From assembly GCA_030737875.1 (NCBI GenBank), contig CM060918.1, positions 777,226,552-777,290,551 on the forward strand: a stretch of 64,000 nt of DNA. The letters are read 5' to 3'. The notes below the pieces were generated by a model that was given only the letters and a program-made list of their open reading frames with translations, was not told the origin of the DNA and made no database searches. Below, piece by piece: positions 23,807-36,490 of the stretch. This DNA is from Allium sativum. Lineage: Eukaryota > Streptophyta > Magnoliopsida > Asparagales > Amaryllidaceae. The position numbers and the translations under genes are program-made. The number at the start of each line of letters is the position of its first letter. Positions within the stretch are counted from its first letter, which is position 1.

Positions 23807-26635
23807 ATTTTCAGTGCAAACAAATGTTGTTGTTTTCGGATTGCTTCATTGACATAACTATGAATTGCAAATAAAAGATGTGTCATATTTGAGCATTGGT
23901 TTCAACGCTTTGCCATATCAATGATACCAATGCTGAAAGTGAGGGTCATTCATGACATAACACATTGATTACATGTATTAGTCTATTTTTACACAAAATG
24001 CATCAATAATTGATCACCTTTTACAATGCATATATATGTCAAAAGTTGTTTTTTGTATTTGCATTTTATGCGACATATGTGTGATAGAAAATTTTGCATT
24101 GCAATAAATCTGCTACAACATAAACTATATCTTTCATGTTGTTTAAACGCATCATGAAAGAACTATTTTGTTGTATTGTTAATCATGTCATTATTAAATT
24201 ATAGCCAAAGTGGATTTTCCATATTGAAGTTTCATGGTACTCTCAAGTCAAGGAAAATGCATAATATCATCACTTTGGGATTCTCTATTCAGCCTTAGTT
24301 ATATTAACTAATTGAGAACTCTCAATTGACTCATTCCATTGTTATCTAATCAATATCATTGTATAACCCTTTGGTGCTCCAAAGTCCATAAATAATACAC
24401 TCTCTGATATTTGGAGAGCGTTAAATGCTCCAGTTTCAATGGATGTATCAATATCATATCTTAAAACACCCTGACTATGAACATTTAAAATAATATATTA
24501 GTTTTGATGTGATAAATTTCTTAAGGTTGCAACACATTATAATTACTATTGCTTGCCATTTCATTTAAGAATTTTTAATTTAATATACACTTGAAATAAA
24601 TAAACAATTAGCATAAAAATTATGGAATGTATATAATAATAAAAAGAAAACACATTTTACTTTGAACTTGATCCACAAATGGAATTAAAATTTCCCTCTA
24701 ACTCTTAGTTATGGTGAAGGTATAAAGGAAATGAAGAAATTATAGAAATGGTTATGCTTATAGATTAATGTCGACTCATAGAGTCCCTTTATAAAGCAAA
24801 TATTCTATGTGAATACATGGAAGAATAACTTAAAAGTACTAGAGAAAGATTCAATAAAGGTGTTATGAAAACTGCGCCTTTGTGGAAGCGACCAGGGTCT
24901 TCTTCATCCAATTACTTAAAGATGATTTCTATGGAAACAAACACAGATATGAAATCACACGCGCAAACATAAGATATTCCACCCAACCACCCTCTTTATT
25001 GATTCACAAAAACAAATTTTGTTTACACAAAATGGGTCAACAACCAAAAGTAAACAAATTACAAGAATCAATAATCTTATTGAGAAAGGGAAAGAATATC
25101 TAGATAACTATAACTCTTGTTGGAGGAGGAGAACAACGAAGAACGACGGCTAACCCTTGGATTAATTGGTGGCACCAATCCTCTCAAGAGCACCAAGCCC
25201 TAGAGGCATGCAGCCGCCACTCTATTCGGTTATACATTAATCCAACCCTATGTGCTGCTTTTATAGGAGAATAGAAAGCTTAGGAAAAATATCCAATTTT
25301 CCCCTTAAAGATATATTAGGAATATATCCCCTTAATACTTGCAGATAAGTCACAGAAAGACCGGGTCAAATCCAGCAATAAATCCGCTCAGATGTCAAAC
25401 TGCTCCTTCTAACCTTCTTTCTGTTGCTGCACCATCTCCTCTACCGCCAAGCACATCCACGCCTTGTCTCTATCAACATATGTGATTTTCATGTCACAAA
25501 TCACAACAAAAGGAACTGAACATTTAGGCTTAAAGAAGATAGGAGAAGACACTATGATTTGGCTAAAGTCATGAATCGAGGTCGATCCATGCATCTATTG
25601 CTCTTGTTCCATCAATATATTGATAATAATTTTGTTGCATTGATATATTCTTCTAAAGCCATCTATTTGAAGAATCCTAGAGTGATCTGATGACTTGAAA
25701 GCCTAATCAAAGCAATTCAGCTATGAATATGGAGCTACCTTTAATTAAAATGGGACATGGAGTGTGTTCTGTACGAATGGTAATATCATATTTGAACGAT
25801 GCATTCGAGCATGGATGTTGTTGGAACAAAGAATACATTTGGGGCTATGAACATGATATTTGAGTAGAGTATTTTGGGGAGTATTCAAATTATGATTTTT
25901 AATTTATTTGATTTATTGTTCATTAATTATTATTTTGATGGTGTAATCTAAAGTTAACATTGCAATTAATAGATGTTAAATTGCTCAATTTATTGTTAAA
26001 AGAAACTAATGCATTATAAATTCAGATGTATGCCCAAAAAAGGAACTAAAACTACATGCAATGGCTGTTGAATACAGTCAACTAAAACTACATAGATGGT
26101 TGCATCGCATGGAAAGGAAAAGGTCTTAAAATATAGGAAAAAAATCGTAGAAATATTAATGTTAGGGACAGAAAGAAATAAACATGATAGCGGAAATAAG
26201 ATACAAAAGGTATGCTCAAGCAGTTTGGTAAAAATTGAGAAAGGGAGGAGTTGGGGGTAGCTATATGAATTTTTCTTCTTTTCTTGACATACTTTTCTAG
26301 TCCTATTTCGCATTGTATGCACTATTCTTTCACTTAGATTATGATATCTTCAAAATCTAAAGGACCATTTGGTTTATTTTGTATTTTAAGTTTTCAACAT
26401 TTATTATAAAAAAGTGAAGAGTGGAGTGATGACCGAGGAGGCTGGGAGGGACAGAACCATGAATTGTCTTCCTTTTTTGTTATTTCAAAAATATGAAAAA
26501 TTAATTTTTAGTTTTTTGTGTATTAACTTTGTTTTATAAAATAGCTATTTTCTCCATGATATACATTTACCATTCCCATTTTTGTAGGTTCGAAAATTGA
26601 AAACAAAAAGGATAAATTAGACTTTAGACACACCC
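23807..26635. other. Non-coding flank with ~2.3 kb of sequence not in copy 1
   Basis: 23807-24240 matches copy 1. About 24245-26530 has no clear counterpart there. Within it, 24990-25320 has the look of a minus-strand LTR leader (TTTATAGGAGAATAG, and CACCAAGCCCTAGAGGC), and a 61-codon minus frame at 25409-25594 carries no domain I recognise. I could not find matched ends or a target duplication, so the insertion stays unclassified. Confidence 0.4.
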
Positions 26636-26638
26636 TAA

Positions 26639-26876
26639 GATAGTGTTTGGTTTAAAATATATTTTGAGTTTTCAATATTGATAACAAAATATATGACGAC
26701 GGAGGGAGTGAAAGGATAATGGAGGGACCACGCAAAGGAGAGAGGGACGACGACATGATATATTATCTGTGTTAATTTTGTTTTTTATAACGATCTTTTT
26801 CGACGTTATACATGCATCGTTCGTATTTTACTGTGGACGCAAACTAAATACTTAAAAACGTAAACCAAACACTGTC
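26639..26876. mobile_element. Tourist-like (PIF/Harbinger) MITE (238 bp)
   Basis: Terminal repeats GATAGTGTTTGGTTT and, on the reverse strand, GACAGTGTTTGGTTT. It is flanked by TAA on both sides (26636-26638, 26877-26879). The other copy reads CACCCTACGCTTTT across the site, which equals the flanks here joined through one TAA. TIR, target size and empty site agree. Confidence 0.85.
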
Positions 26877-26879
26877 TAA

Positions 26880-27226
26880 GTTTTTTATGTGTTAAACTTA
26901 TTTTTTGGCTAGTACATTCACGTATTCTAAAATCAGTGCAGAGCGTTTCATCCGTTGTTAGGTAAAATGTGCCAGAAGAAAAAGTTAAAAACTAAACCAA
27001 ATCCAATTTCGTCCGTGTCTACAAATTGTGAGAGAAAAAAAAATTTATGAAGTTGTGGTCATCGAGTCATTATATAATGTTTATTTGAATTTTTTTTATT
27101 AAAAATAAACTGATCGTTTCTGCGTCTAATACGATCCGATAAATTTACATTCCTAAAGATCCATCATCCTCCAATACGGCAGGTATTCCTTTTGTCAACA
27201 CCATTCCATTTTGATTCGTTATACCG
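26880..27226. other. Non-coding duplicated flank
   Basis: Matches 2995-3330 of copy 1. No gene visible. Confidence 0.55.
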
Positions 27227-27634
27227 CAGGGCCGGCCCTGGCCTAGTGCGAGTCGTGCGACCGTACATGGCCCATTAGGTCAGAGGGCCAAAAAAAAAAA
27301 AAAATGTATTCATTTTACTAGAGTTGCTTTTTCTTGTCATGATGCGTGTACTTGATAGTAATTTATCTATGCAAAAGTAGATATGATTGTATTTTTTGTT
27401 GACATAAATCGATATATTAAAACGGAGATGTGGCTTGTGTGGACCTTTAGTTGACAGATTGAAAATGTGGGTAAAACTTTATGAATTTGCTGAAACACGC
27501 AATTTTTTCAATGGAGATGCACAGTAGAAAAAACACATTTTCACTTAAGTTCAATTTCATTAAAAAAAAAAAAAAAAAAAAAACCTAAAATTTTGAGTTC
27601 GCAGTAGGCCCATAAATACTTAGGACCGGCCCTG
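27227..27634. mobile_element. hAT-like non-autonomous element (408 bp)
   Basis: It starts CAGGGCCGGCCCTG and ends AGGACCGGCCCTG, a terminal motif family common in plant hAT transposons. The flanks GTTATACC and GTTATACT agree with an 8-bp target duplication carrying one change. Copy 1 is uninterrupted at about 3325-3340 (ATTATACCGTTCG). Contains A-rich runs and no transposase frame; a 173-codon minus ORF starting inside it is an artefact. Confidence 0.7.
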
Positions 27635-28553
27635 GTTATACTTTCGGATTGATGGCAAACTTTTTTTTTTTTTGATGGAACAAACGAGAATGTGCATGCG
27701 GTTGTGCTGTGGAGACTGATGGCAAACGCATTCATTATCTCCTGAAATAGCTTTCTTGGTATAACAATATTTCTATTTTTTCGGCTGTATCTGGTCCACA
27801 CAGTTGATTTCTGACGCGTCATTGCAAAGACAAGATGGTTTGAACCTGGAGATTGCCCACATGTGATATCTTTAGATAAAAATCTCTTCGGTGTACTGAC
27901 TTTTATTAATGTTTTGATGTGACATCTAGGCTCTCGTGATAAAGATTGGTATTTGCAAATGTATATTTTGGTGAGGAAATTTTTTTTTTTTGTTAAAGAT
28001 TGGTATTTGCAGTTTCTAACGGAAATAATTACAACTAAAATTACGTATTTTGTAAAGTACAACGTTCAGAACTATATAATTTCGAAAATAAGTATTCATC
28101 CTTACTTTCTACGTTATCTTTGAGAAGTTCATTTTTATGGTCAAGACCAATCCATTGCTTTTGGTAAACTGCTTATGCCATATGAATGACATCAACTTCG
28201 GCTGAATCATCTGTTTCTAAACTTCCACTACTAGTCTGTTACGACTATTTAACGCAAATGTAAGGCACATAGTTTCAACCTAAAATTTTACTGGACTTTT
28301 TAGTGAAATTTCTGACATTTCAATTCGTTTGACTAAGCTGTACACAAAACTTCGTACGCGAACAACTAAAATGTTCAATATAAAATAAAATTATTTGTTA
28401 AAACATATTCGTTAAACTTTATTTTAATTCAAATGAGATCATGCATTTTTGATATCAGATAAAAAGAAAATAAAGATTACTAGTACCACTGCATAACGGT
28501 GGGGAACCGACATTTAAATTGCATAACTTAATAAACAACTAGTTTTTTTATCA
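27635..28553. other. Non-coding duplicated flank; start of a copy-2-specific insertion
   Basis: 27640-28350 matches copy 1 (3340-3510, 5200-5450, 6028-6150). The phrase GATTGGTATTTGCA appears twice (about 27944 and 27993), a local duplication. From about 28352 the sequence departs from copy 1 until about 29148. Confidence 0.5.
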
Positions 28554-28773
28554 GGAAAATACCGTGAAGGATAAAATGAACAAAGAATTGTTCCATAAGG
28601 ACAAGAGGGCAAAATTTTATCCATAAGGACAAGTGTTAGTGTAAAGGGATGAATTATAGTGGGCTCCTGAATTCCTCCCATTACACTAAATTTTGTCCTT
28701 GAGGACCAAATTTTGCCCCTTTGTCCTTATGGAACAATTCTTTGTTCCTTTTGTCCTTGAGGGTAAAAACCCC
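28554..28773. mobile_element. Foldback MITE (about 220 bp)
   Basis: Long inverted arms: AACAAAGAATTGTTCCATAA on the left is mirrored by TTATGGAACAATTCTTTGTT on the right, and the pairing extends outward to GG...CC ends. Both flanks are T-rich, so the target duplication is uncertain. It lies within a larger segment (about 28352-29148) missing from copy 1, so it may be nested in another insertion. Confidence 0.65.
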
Positions 28774-29191
28774 TTTTTTTTATTTATAGTTGAATATCGA
28801 AAACTAATGTGATAGATAATATTTAAAATTAAATAAATTTATGGAGTCAAAAGTGAAGAAATTAAAATTTGTTGTATTTTTAAATTTTCTTACATTTTCT
28901 AAATAATCTATGTAGATGAATCAAAAGATATTGCAGTAGAAATATGATATTAACGGTAAATCTGGAGTTGATTTGAAATATAATGGATATTTCGGAGAAA
29001 CTTTAGGCATTAGAATTTGAACCATTAAAAACATCGGACAACGCTGCTAGATTTGAGGCTATATTCATTGGGACGGACAAATTGATTTAGCCTCTTACAG
29101 TAGGTAAACCTCCATAACGGTCGGTTTGATAATAAGAAGATAGCCACTTACGAAATTGAAATTAGGGGAAGAACGTCATGTCTCTTTCTTC
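28774..29191. other. Non-coding; mostly copy-2-specific
   Basis: No gene or repeat I can name. The match to copy 1 (about 6160) returns near 29148. Confidence 0.45.
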
Positions 29192-29194
29192 TTA

Positions 29195-29540
29195 GACACC
29201 GTTTGAATTTTAAACTGCCCAGTTAATGTTCGCGTCCGCGTCGGACGCTTTTGACGCGTCAATATGAGATCTACCTCATTTGTCTCTTTCAACCGTACAG
29301 TTCAAAAGGTAGCTTTCACATCGGACGCGGCCGACGCCTCTGACCCCGCGTCCGACGCAACCCAACAGCTGTTTTTCCACCCTTTTGTACATATACATAC
29401 AAATAATTAATAAAATAATACTTTTACCCATTCCAGTTTACCCTTTTCATTAAAAAAAAAAAAAAACATTCCCCATTCATAATAATTCCACTTCAAAATA
29501 CCATTTCAAGTTTCCTTCCCTTTCAAAATCAAACGCACAC
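29195..29540. mobile_element. Tourist-like (PIF/Harbinger) MITE (346 bp)
   Basis: Ends GACACCGTTTGAATTTT and, reverse-complemented, GTGTGCGTTTGATTTTG. It is flanked by TTA on both sides (29192-29194, 29541-29543). Copy 1 at about 6190-6210 reads straight through (TTCTTCTTAATAATAATACC). Its G/C-rich core has repeated CGGACGC / CCGACGC motifs similar to those in the element at 5457-6024. Confidence 0.8.
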
Positions 29541-29543
29541 TTA

Positions 29544-30154
29544 ATATTAATACCATTAAGAAAAATAAAGAATTTAATAAAATCTGTGAGTTTTTTGATA
29601 CCAAATTCATTTCGCACGACGATAACCAATGAAAATGTCATTTTACACGTTAAACAATCATAAGTTAATACAGTTTTCTATTATCAGCAACCATCGAACT
29701 ACTGTCTAGCGGTTGATCATCTTAAAAAATAAAGTTGACCGGTTTTCCTTAAAAAAAATTGTATATTTAATAGTGTCTTGGGAAAAGGTATTAGAAAGAA
29801 TAGTAAACAAAAATTTATTTTGTTTTTAACATTGGCGTTAGGTTTATAAAAGTAAACAGTTTAGCGTAGTGTAGGTCTATGAGTACATCTACTTTCATAA
29901 ACAACCTATCGAATCTGTAGCCAATTTTGCATTTCATGACTCAAGTGATTACTCCTTCTCGGATAAGTGATTAACTGGAAATTTCAACGTTCTCAAAATT
30001 ATCAAAGGACAAATATTTATCAAAGGTAAAGATAATTCAATTTACCCCAACTCTAAGGCAGAGTGTAAACAATGCATATCTGGAAAAAGAAAATTAGGGA
30101 AACCTTAAGGGTTGCTTTTGACAAACTTCCGATTAGTATATTTACTTTTGTTTA
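29544..30154. other. Non-coding duplicated flank
   Basis: Matches 6205-6770 of copy 1 up to about 30108; the remainder leads to the Helitron insertion point. No gene visible. Confidence 0.55.
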
Positions 30155-30379
30155 TCTATCTATTACTTAAATATAAAAGCACATTTCCAACTTTGCTTAG
30201 GTGGCATTCCATGAATGCAGCATTTTATAAATTCTCGCTCTCTCTTAATTTACGCCATCCGCATTTACTAAAAAAGAAAAAATCAAATAAAATAAAAATA
30301 AAACAAAGCAGCCCACGTTTCCACGATATTAGCACCAACTTTCCCAATTCCAGCAACTGGAAACAAATCGTTCTCCTAA

Positions 30380-31150
30380 CCCCATTTCATATTTTCGATT
30401 TCCTTTCGATCTTGAAATCGGCACAACATTCTACTTAAGATGCTTCCGATCTTGAAGTTGATTGATTTCTCCCATCAAGGTCGTAAATGAGCGTTGTCTT
30501 CCATCCACCACCGCTGATCAGATCTGAAAAGGTATGAAGTTTTTTTTTTTATCACCAAACCCTTTGGTGCCTGTTCGTTAATGCTTTCTTTTCCTTCAAT
30601 CGCTTTGTTTACCCCATGTTCAGAGATGTATGAAGAAAGATACACATGTAAGGAAAATAGCTTTAACTAAACAGTTCATGTCTTGCTGGATTTGGAATCG
30701 TTGATTCAAACGTGAGGTTTAGGAGGTATTCTTCCTCTCATCAAAAATTAATGACTGTTTCAATTCAGTTGTTTCTCCCTTTAATCCGATTTTGGTGATT
30801 GAGAAATTATCTATAGTTTATGTGATTGTTTAATTAATTTTGGATAAATCCTACTTTGGAATCATTTATTACTTCTTCTTTTTTTTACTGGTTATTGATT
30901 CTAGAAATTATCTTCCTACATTTTGTATGTTCCTAAATTTAAATATGCTGAACAAAATTGTTTTTAGCTTGCTGGTCCGGAGATTTTTACTCCACCATGT
31001 TTCTGTACAGGATTTCTCCATTCTGACAATCGAAATCTACAAATCAGCGACCCTAATGACACTTATTGGCTCCTCTCAATCTTTTCTGAATAAAATTAGG
31101 TCCAAGAGTACTAAAATAGTCATGCTTTTGAACGCCATGCAGCAGTAGAC
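30380..31150 (+). other. Helitron interior: gene-fragment-like stretch
   Basis: CTCATCAAGGTCG and CTGATCAGATCTGAAAAG, followed by a GTATGAAG donor-like site and a T-rich tract (30533-30555), look like the 5' end of a captured transcript (untranslated exon plus intron). Frames at 30112-30438 and 30840-31148 have no recognisable domain. Plant Helitrons often carry such fragments, but the source gene cannot be named from the sequence. Confidence 0.3.
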
Positions 31151-34100
31151 AATACAAACGGATCAACTAAGTCAACATGTGGATGTACGTATCCCATTTC
31201 CAGTATTTCATATTCTACTTCATATCACTTGGCTGGTATCCAACTTATGTTCTACTTTTCATGGATTTTCTGATTTAATTACACTCATAATATGATTTAC
31301 CTTGAAATAAAAACAATATCATAAAGCCTTGATTTTGCAAATTGTAGGCACACAATGGAGCTTATAGCAATTTCTTGAATACTTTGCGGTGGTGGTGGTA
31401 TTACTTGAAGAGGAAACAAGGTAATATCTCTGTTTGCACATCATATATTTCCTCATACAAGAATTTACATAATATCTTTATTACGAACTCATGTTTGATT
31501 CATAGTTACTACGAGTTCGGGAATACATTACCAGAGTAGTCAAACAACCCAGGTGGAATTCCGTATTATACACACTAATTTGTTGGTTACATGTGGTCAT
31601 GTATCATTGCAACATTTAACTTGTGGTGTCATTTTCACTGCTATTTGTTCACTCCTACCAAGCGATACTCATACAAAATATATTGTATTCATTCAAGAAT
31701 AGTACTATTCCTCGGTTGTTAATCATACATAGTATTATATGAGAGGTCGGGTAGGAGAAAAAAAGCATTATATCTTTGCTATATGAATATGACTAATAGC
31801 TACATCTGGTTCCTATTGAGGTAAATGATTTTGGAAGAAGTATTTTATTAGCTGATATCCAAGATGGAAGATTTTTTTTTTGTTCAATGCATTCATTGTG
31901 TAAACTTCTCTGCATTTTTCTTTGTGCCACTAAATTGAGATCGTTTGTTACATGACTTGCATCAGCGTGTTTATAATACCTATTTTTACCAAAAAATATT
32001 TACCCCTGGCCAAATAGTTTTCATAAAACTTTTAGGCGTATCATACTGAGATATGCATCCTTCAAATCTCTAACCAGCATTATTCATTTTTAGTAAATCA
32101 TTTGTTCATTTAGGTTCAAAGCTCTAAACATTTATGCATACAGAACATTCCCAATACTAATCTATTACTTCGCTATTAAAGCAGGAACCGTGCAATGCCG
32201 ACTTGGACACATTAAATTCACTTATTTCAAAATGGCAGCACTTCTTTCATTTTCAGTTTTTTAATTACATGCTATCTGATCCAAAACATGTCTTTATTTG
32301 ATTAAAAAAACCGTCTACTTCCTCCCACTTCCTTATCCATGTTCCTTACCAATCTTACTTACTCTTCCCCCAACTTTATAATTTGAACTTTAAACCGATC
32401 TGTGATCTCAAAATGATAGACCCTTAGATGATGGTTCTCCCTTAGATACTGAATTTCACATCGGACATTCCTCTTTCTTGAACTCTGAAGTCAAATTCAC
32501 TTTCTCCCTTCCACTACTGTTTACCCCTGTTTTCCCATTTCTTATTTCATCTCTCCTAATTTAGTAATTGCCGCATTATGCTGAAACAATAAATCGATAA
32601 TCAGTTTGTCAAATTTTAAGATGCAAGTTGCAACATACATGGTCGTTGTTTCGCCGATCCTGGGGCCTTCGTTTCAGTTAAGGAGGAATAAGTATTTATC
32701 TGTCTATATGAATTCATGCAGTTACCTATTTTTCTGTCTATATGAATTCAAGAAGTTACCTATCTACCTTCCAATTGCAAGTTCCTGTTTAGTTCGTTTC
32801 GCTATTAAGTTGCTAATATTTGAAACTTCTATTACCAGTTTAATTTTTCTTCTATTTGAATTCCAGCAAGCTCATATTTCCCTCCTTTAACATTGGTCAA
32901 TTTTTTTACCATCTGCAATTATTTGTCTTCTTGCATAGTTTCCAAGCTAAGGCTGTTCAAATTTAGAAGTTGGATCATATGTTCAAGTCAAAATCTTTAT
33001 ATTAAACAATAATAAAACATTAAATTCCCTAAATCCAAATGGAATCATTGGATTTTTTTTATTACTCGTTGGAAATTTCCATTGTTGGACCATTCAGACA
33101 TTTTGTGAAAAATAGGGTAGGAAACGTTTTTATTGCATGTGCATAAATAGACATACATAATATCAACCATCTTCATGTCCGAATGAAACCAAACATCTTC
33201 ATGTTAATTTTTCTGCACTAAAGCAGACATTTAAATTTTAGGTTTAAAATATGACTGGACCGTGAATACACACTATGCCACCATGTTAGCAACTATCATT
33301 GCTCTTGCGACAAGCAAGCTAAAGTAATTTAAGGTAGTAACATAGATGACCTGTTTGAATTTCGGGCATGGGTAGTTTAGAACAAATCATTATTATATTG
33401 TCTGTCATTGATATTTCAGTCCTCACACACAATTATCTTTAGGTTCGTAACTATGACTACGTTGTCGTTTCTTTTACTAAACCACCATATATTTATCTAT
33501 TACCAAATGTTTAATATTTTAAATTCTTATAAATGCACAAACTCATATCATTCATTATTGATAGTAGAAAACAGTACATCAACAGAACGATAAATGAACA
33601 CTATTGCCAAGAGCATAAAAGCTTCCATAATATTGTTTTAGTAGACAACTGACCAGCAAAAATCCAAAACATTTTAAGTGGTGGGGATGAAAAGAGGATA
33701 TTTAAAGTGATATTTCATATGGTAGAAAGTTAATTGAATGGAAGTAATTAAGGAACCACAACATTAAAAAATTAGTGGTTTTAACGAGGACAAAGATAAG
33801 AAGGATCAGGTGGGGTTCCATGGGAAGCAAACTTTTGAGATATTTGTGTAAAATTTGAGATTCCGATCAAGAGGATGCAAAATATAATCCTTTTGCATTA
33901 ATTCCAATTATGAGGCGCCCAAACTGATATGGGACTTAAGTTTCAACATGTGCATATGATGCAAGGAAATATCCGGGTTGTACCCTATTCACAAAGTTGA
34001 ACGACTGAAACCATAATTCTCCTACTACATCTCCAGTCTCAATTACTGGATTCAATACCCGAACCCAATAGTTCTTCCAGTTGCCACCAAATTTGTTTTC

Positions 34101-34538
34101 CCATCCCAATATTCAAAAATCTCAGAGTCTTGCTTGCAGATGAATATGTTTTCAATAGGACGGTAACAAGAAAGCTAACTGAAAAATTATGCTACCATGT
34201 CTCCTCATTCTGTTTGGGTATGCAGTGCTTAAGCTCCATTAGCACATTCGGATGTCCTTACTCATTGTTTTGGATTTGTAAATGAATAAGATGGACTGGT
34301 TCGAAGTTGCTAGCAAGATCTACATACTAATAATGGGGCTTGGCGTGCTATTAATGCATTGACTAGAAGTGCGGAATATGGTATTTGGGAGAGGTGCTTG
34401 CAGTTGGGTATGACATTTTTGGTTTTTGTTTAAAATCAATTCTATTTATATGGGACTTCAATGTATTTTATGCTTGAATCATGTATATTTTTGTGCTGGC
34501 TAAAAATGCATTCTTTGTAAATGCACAGTGGTGATACA

Positions 34539-34579
<41 letters not shown>

Positions 34580-36360
34580 ATGTAATTGGTGATGATCTTA
34601 CTGTAAGTAAGAGAAGTAACTATCTAATCCCTAAGGCTATTCATCTTGGCTTTAAAAAATTTAAAAGTAGCATATTTAAGTAGAATGAAATGGTCCTGTA
34701 GTTGTAGTACAAAGATTATATTCATATATACTAATCATTTATTGTTTTCATTTCCAAGTTGGGTTTTCCGAAGTTGAAAGTAAAAAGCGTATGAACTCCG
34801 GATGATCTGAAGTAGAGCGCATATGAAGAAAATAGAAGTGATCTACTGTCAGGATTAGTGTTTGGCTGGCTTTTTTTGGTTAAAATATCATGCAATAAAA
34901 TACGAAAAAATTGATGGAGCCTTTAGTTTAAATAAAGGATACTCAGCTTTTAGTTGGACACGCGTAGATTACATGTCTGTTTGATGATTTGTATTTAAGT
35001 TTCTTGGGTTGCCTTGATAGGGAGATATTCTGGATGATTGTAAGGAATTATAATGAGTGTCATTTATAATAGCTGTACAAAACTTAAGCTTGAACTAGAT
35101 TTGTGTTGGACAAATTGTGTGCTTTCTTACTTTTACTATGGCGGGGAGTATTTATGTGTTTGTATCATTGTATTCTATGTTCTTATTTGTATTTTTGTAT
35201 GCTATGTTCTGTGTTTTGATCATGTTTTTGGACTTAAGTCAGTTTAGTACAAGTTAGGCGGAATATACAATGATGTTAATCTGATGCTACTTTTATGGCT
35301 TTTGTGTTAGGCAACTATCTGGTGTACCAAAATTTCAGGTTGAATTCATACATGACTCGGTTCTTTAAACATTAGGGTTCCATTGTCTTCACAGTGAACA
35401 GTAATTACACTGACCATTTTCCCGAACTATTCTTTGAAATGTGTATCAGTATGTACGATAATCATCACTTGAAATTATAAGAGACGTATGAAGTAAAATA
35501 TTGAACACATGAAGTCAATTAAAACCCAAACCATTTCAAATTGTAAACATTTCAATGGTAGTTCTGAAATTGAATGGTTTAATGGTTTACACATATTATA
35601 CTTTTCCTTAATCAAATATAAGTTCACACTCTCTACATTTAACAAAAGTTTGTTGGGCTCGGCATAATTAAACTGGGTGACATATGAGCATCTTCAGCAA
35701 ATGGTACTATATTACAAAATGTAATATATACATCCACTTCAACGTGCACTAGAGCGCAGATTATATAATTAGTTGCATTTTCATGGATTTGATTATAAAT
35801 CTTTTTGCCATCGACTAAGTTTCTTAAACAAAATTATGTTTTTTAAAATAAGTATGTTCTATTGCTGCAAATTTTGCTTCTTCAAATTTGTTCACATATT
35901 AATTTTTATGCAAAGCAGTTGATAGCAATTTTGATTTTTATTTTTTAAAATCCAACCATGGCTGTTGAAAAAGTTTATACACTTACCCGACAGCTTTGGA
36001 GGGATGCACGAGCTACGTGATGACAAACTGAGGAAAGTATCGTGCTTGATGAAGCTTCCGACTTGGCAACCAGCATTGACATGTCACAAAAGGAAAAAAA
36101 AAAACCAACCATGTATTTTACAGTACATTAAAATGACATATCATATGTGTTCATCCTGTAATTTGTCTAATCAGTGTTCATATTAAAACAGAATGAAGTC
36201 AAAAAGTATGAAAATGGAACCTGTTCAACATCAACACCAAGCAAGGGTTCGCGACATGGAATAACCATCACTGTATGTATTCTATTCTGAATAGTATTTT
36301 GTTCAGTTAGTATAACATATATTTTACTGTAATGCAACTATCATTATGTTGGGTATTCCA
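31151..36360. other. Helitron interior, no identifiable gene
   Basis: AT-rich with scattered short frames. An exon-like stretch at about 34320-34408 reads in one frame AINALTRSAEYGIWERCLQLG and stops at a GTATGAC donor-like site; I do not recognise the family. A short direct duplication around CTATATGAATTCA lies at 32700-32765. A homopolymer of about 35 T spans 34543-34577. Confidence 0.4.
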
Positions 36361-36361
36361 A

Positions 36362-36490
36362 CCCATATTTGGCATAATTTTATGCAGGCATATTTGACAT
36401 AATTTTATGCAGACATATTTGGCATAATTTTATGCAGGCATATTTGGCATAATTTTATGCAGGCATATTTGGTATATCTTTTTATGCAGG
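36362..36490. repeat. 25-bp tandem repeat, about five units
   Basis: The unit CATATTTGGCATAATTTTA followed by TGCAGG is repeated with few changes; one unit has GACATA for GGCATA and the last is altered. It lies inside the Helitron, roughly 1.7 kb from its 3' end, and no copy occurs elsewhere in the window. Confidence 0.85.

Noticed and set aside
27541..28062. 173-codon minus ORF
   Set aside because: It crosses the hAT-like element border and poly-A/T runs (a phenylalanine run in the product). It has no counterpart in copy 1 beyond the shared flank and shows no domain.
30112..31148. Host gene at the left end of the Helitron
   Set aside because: The frames are short, low in complexity and lack a domain. 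At most these are fragments of a captured transcript.
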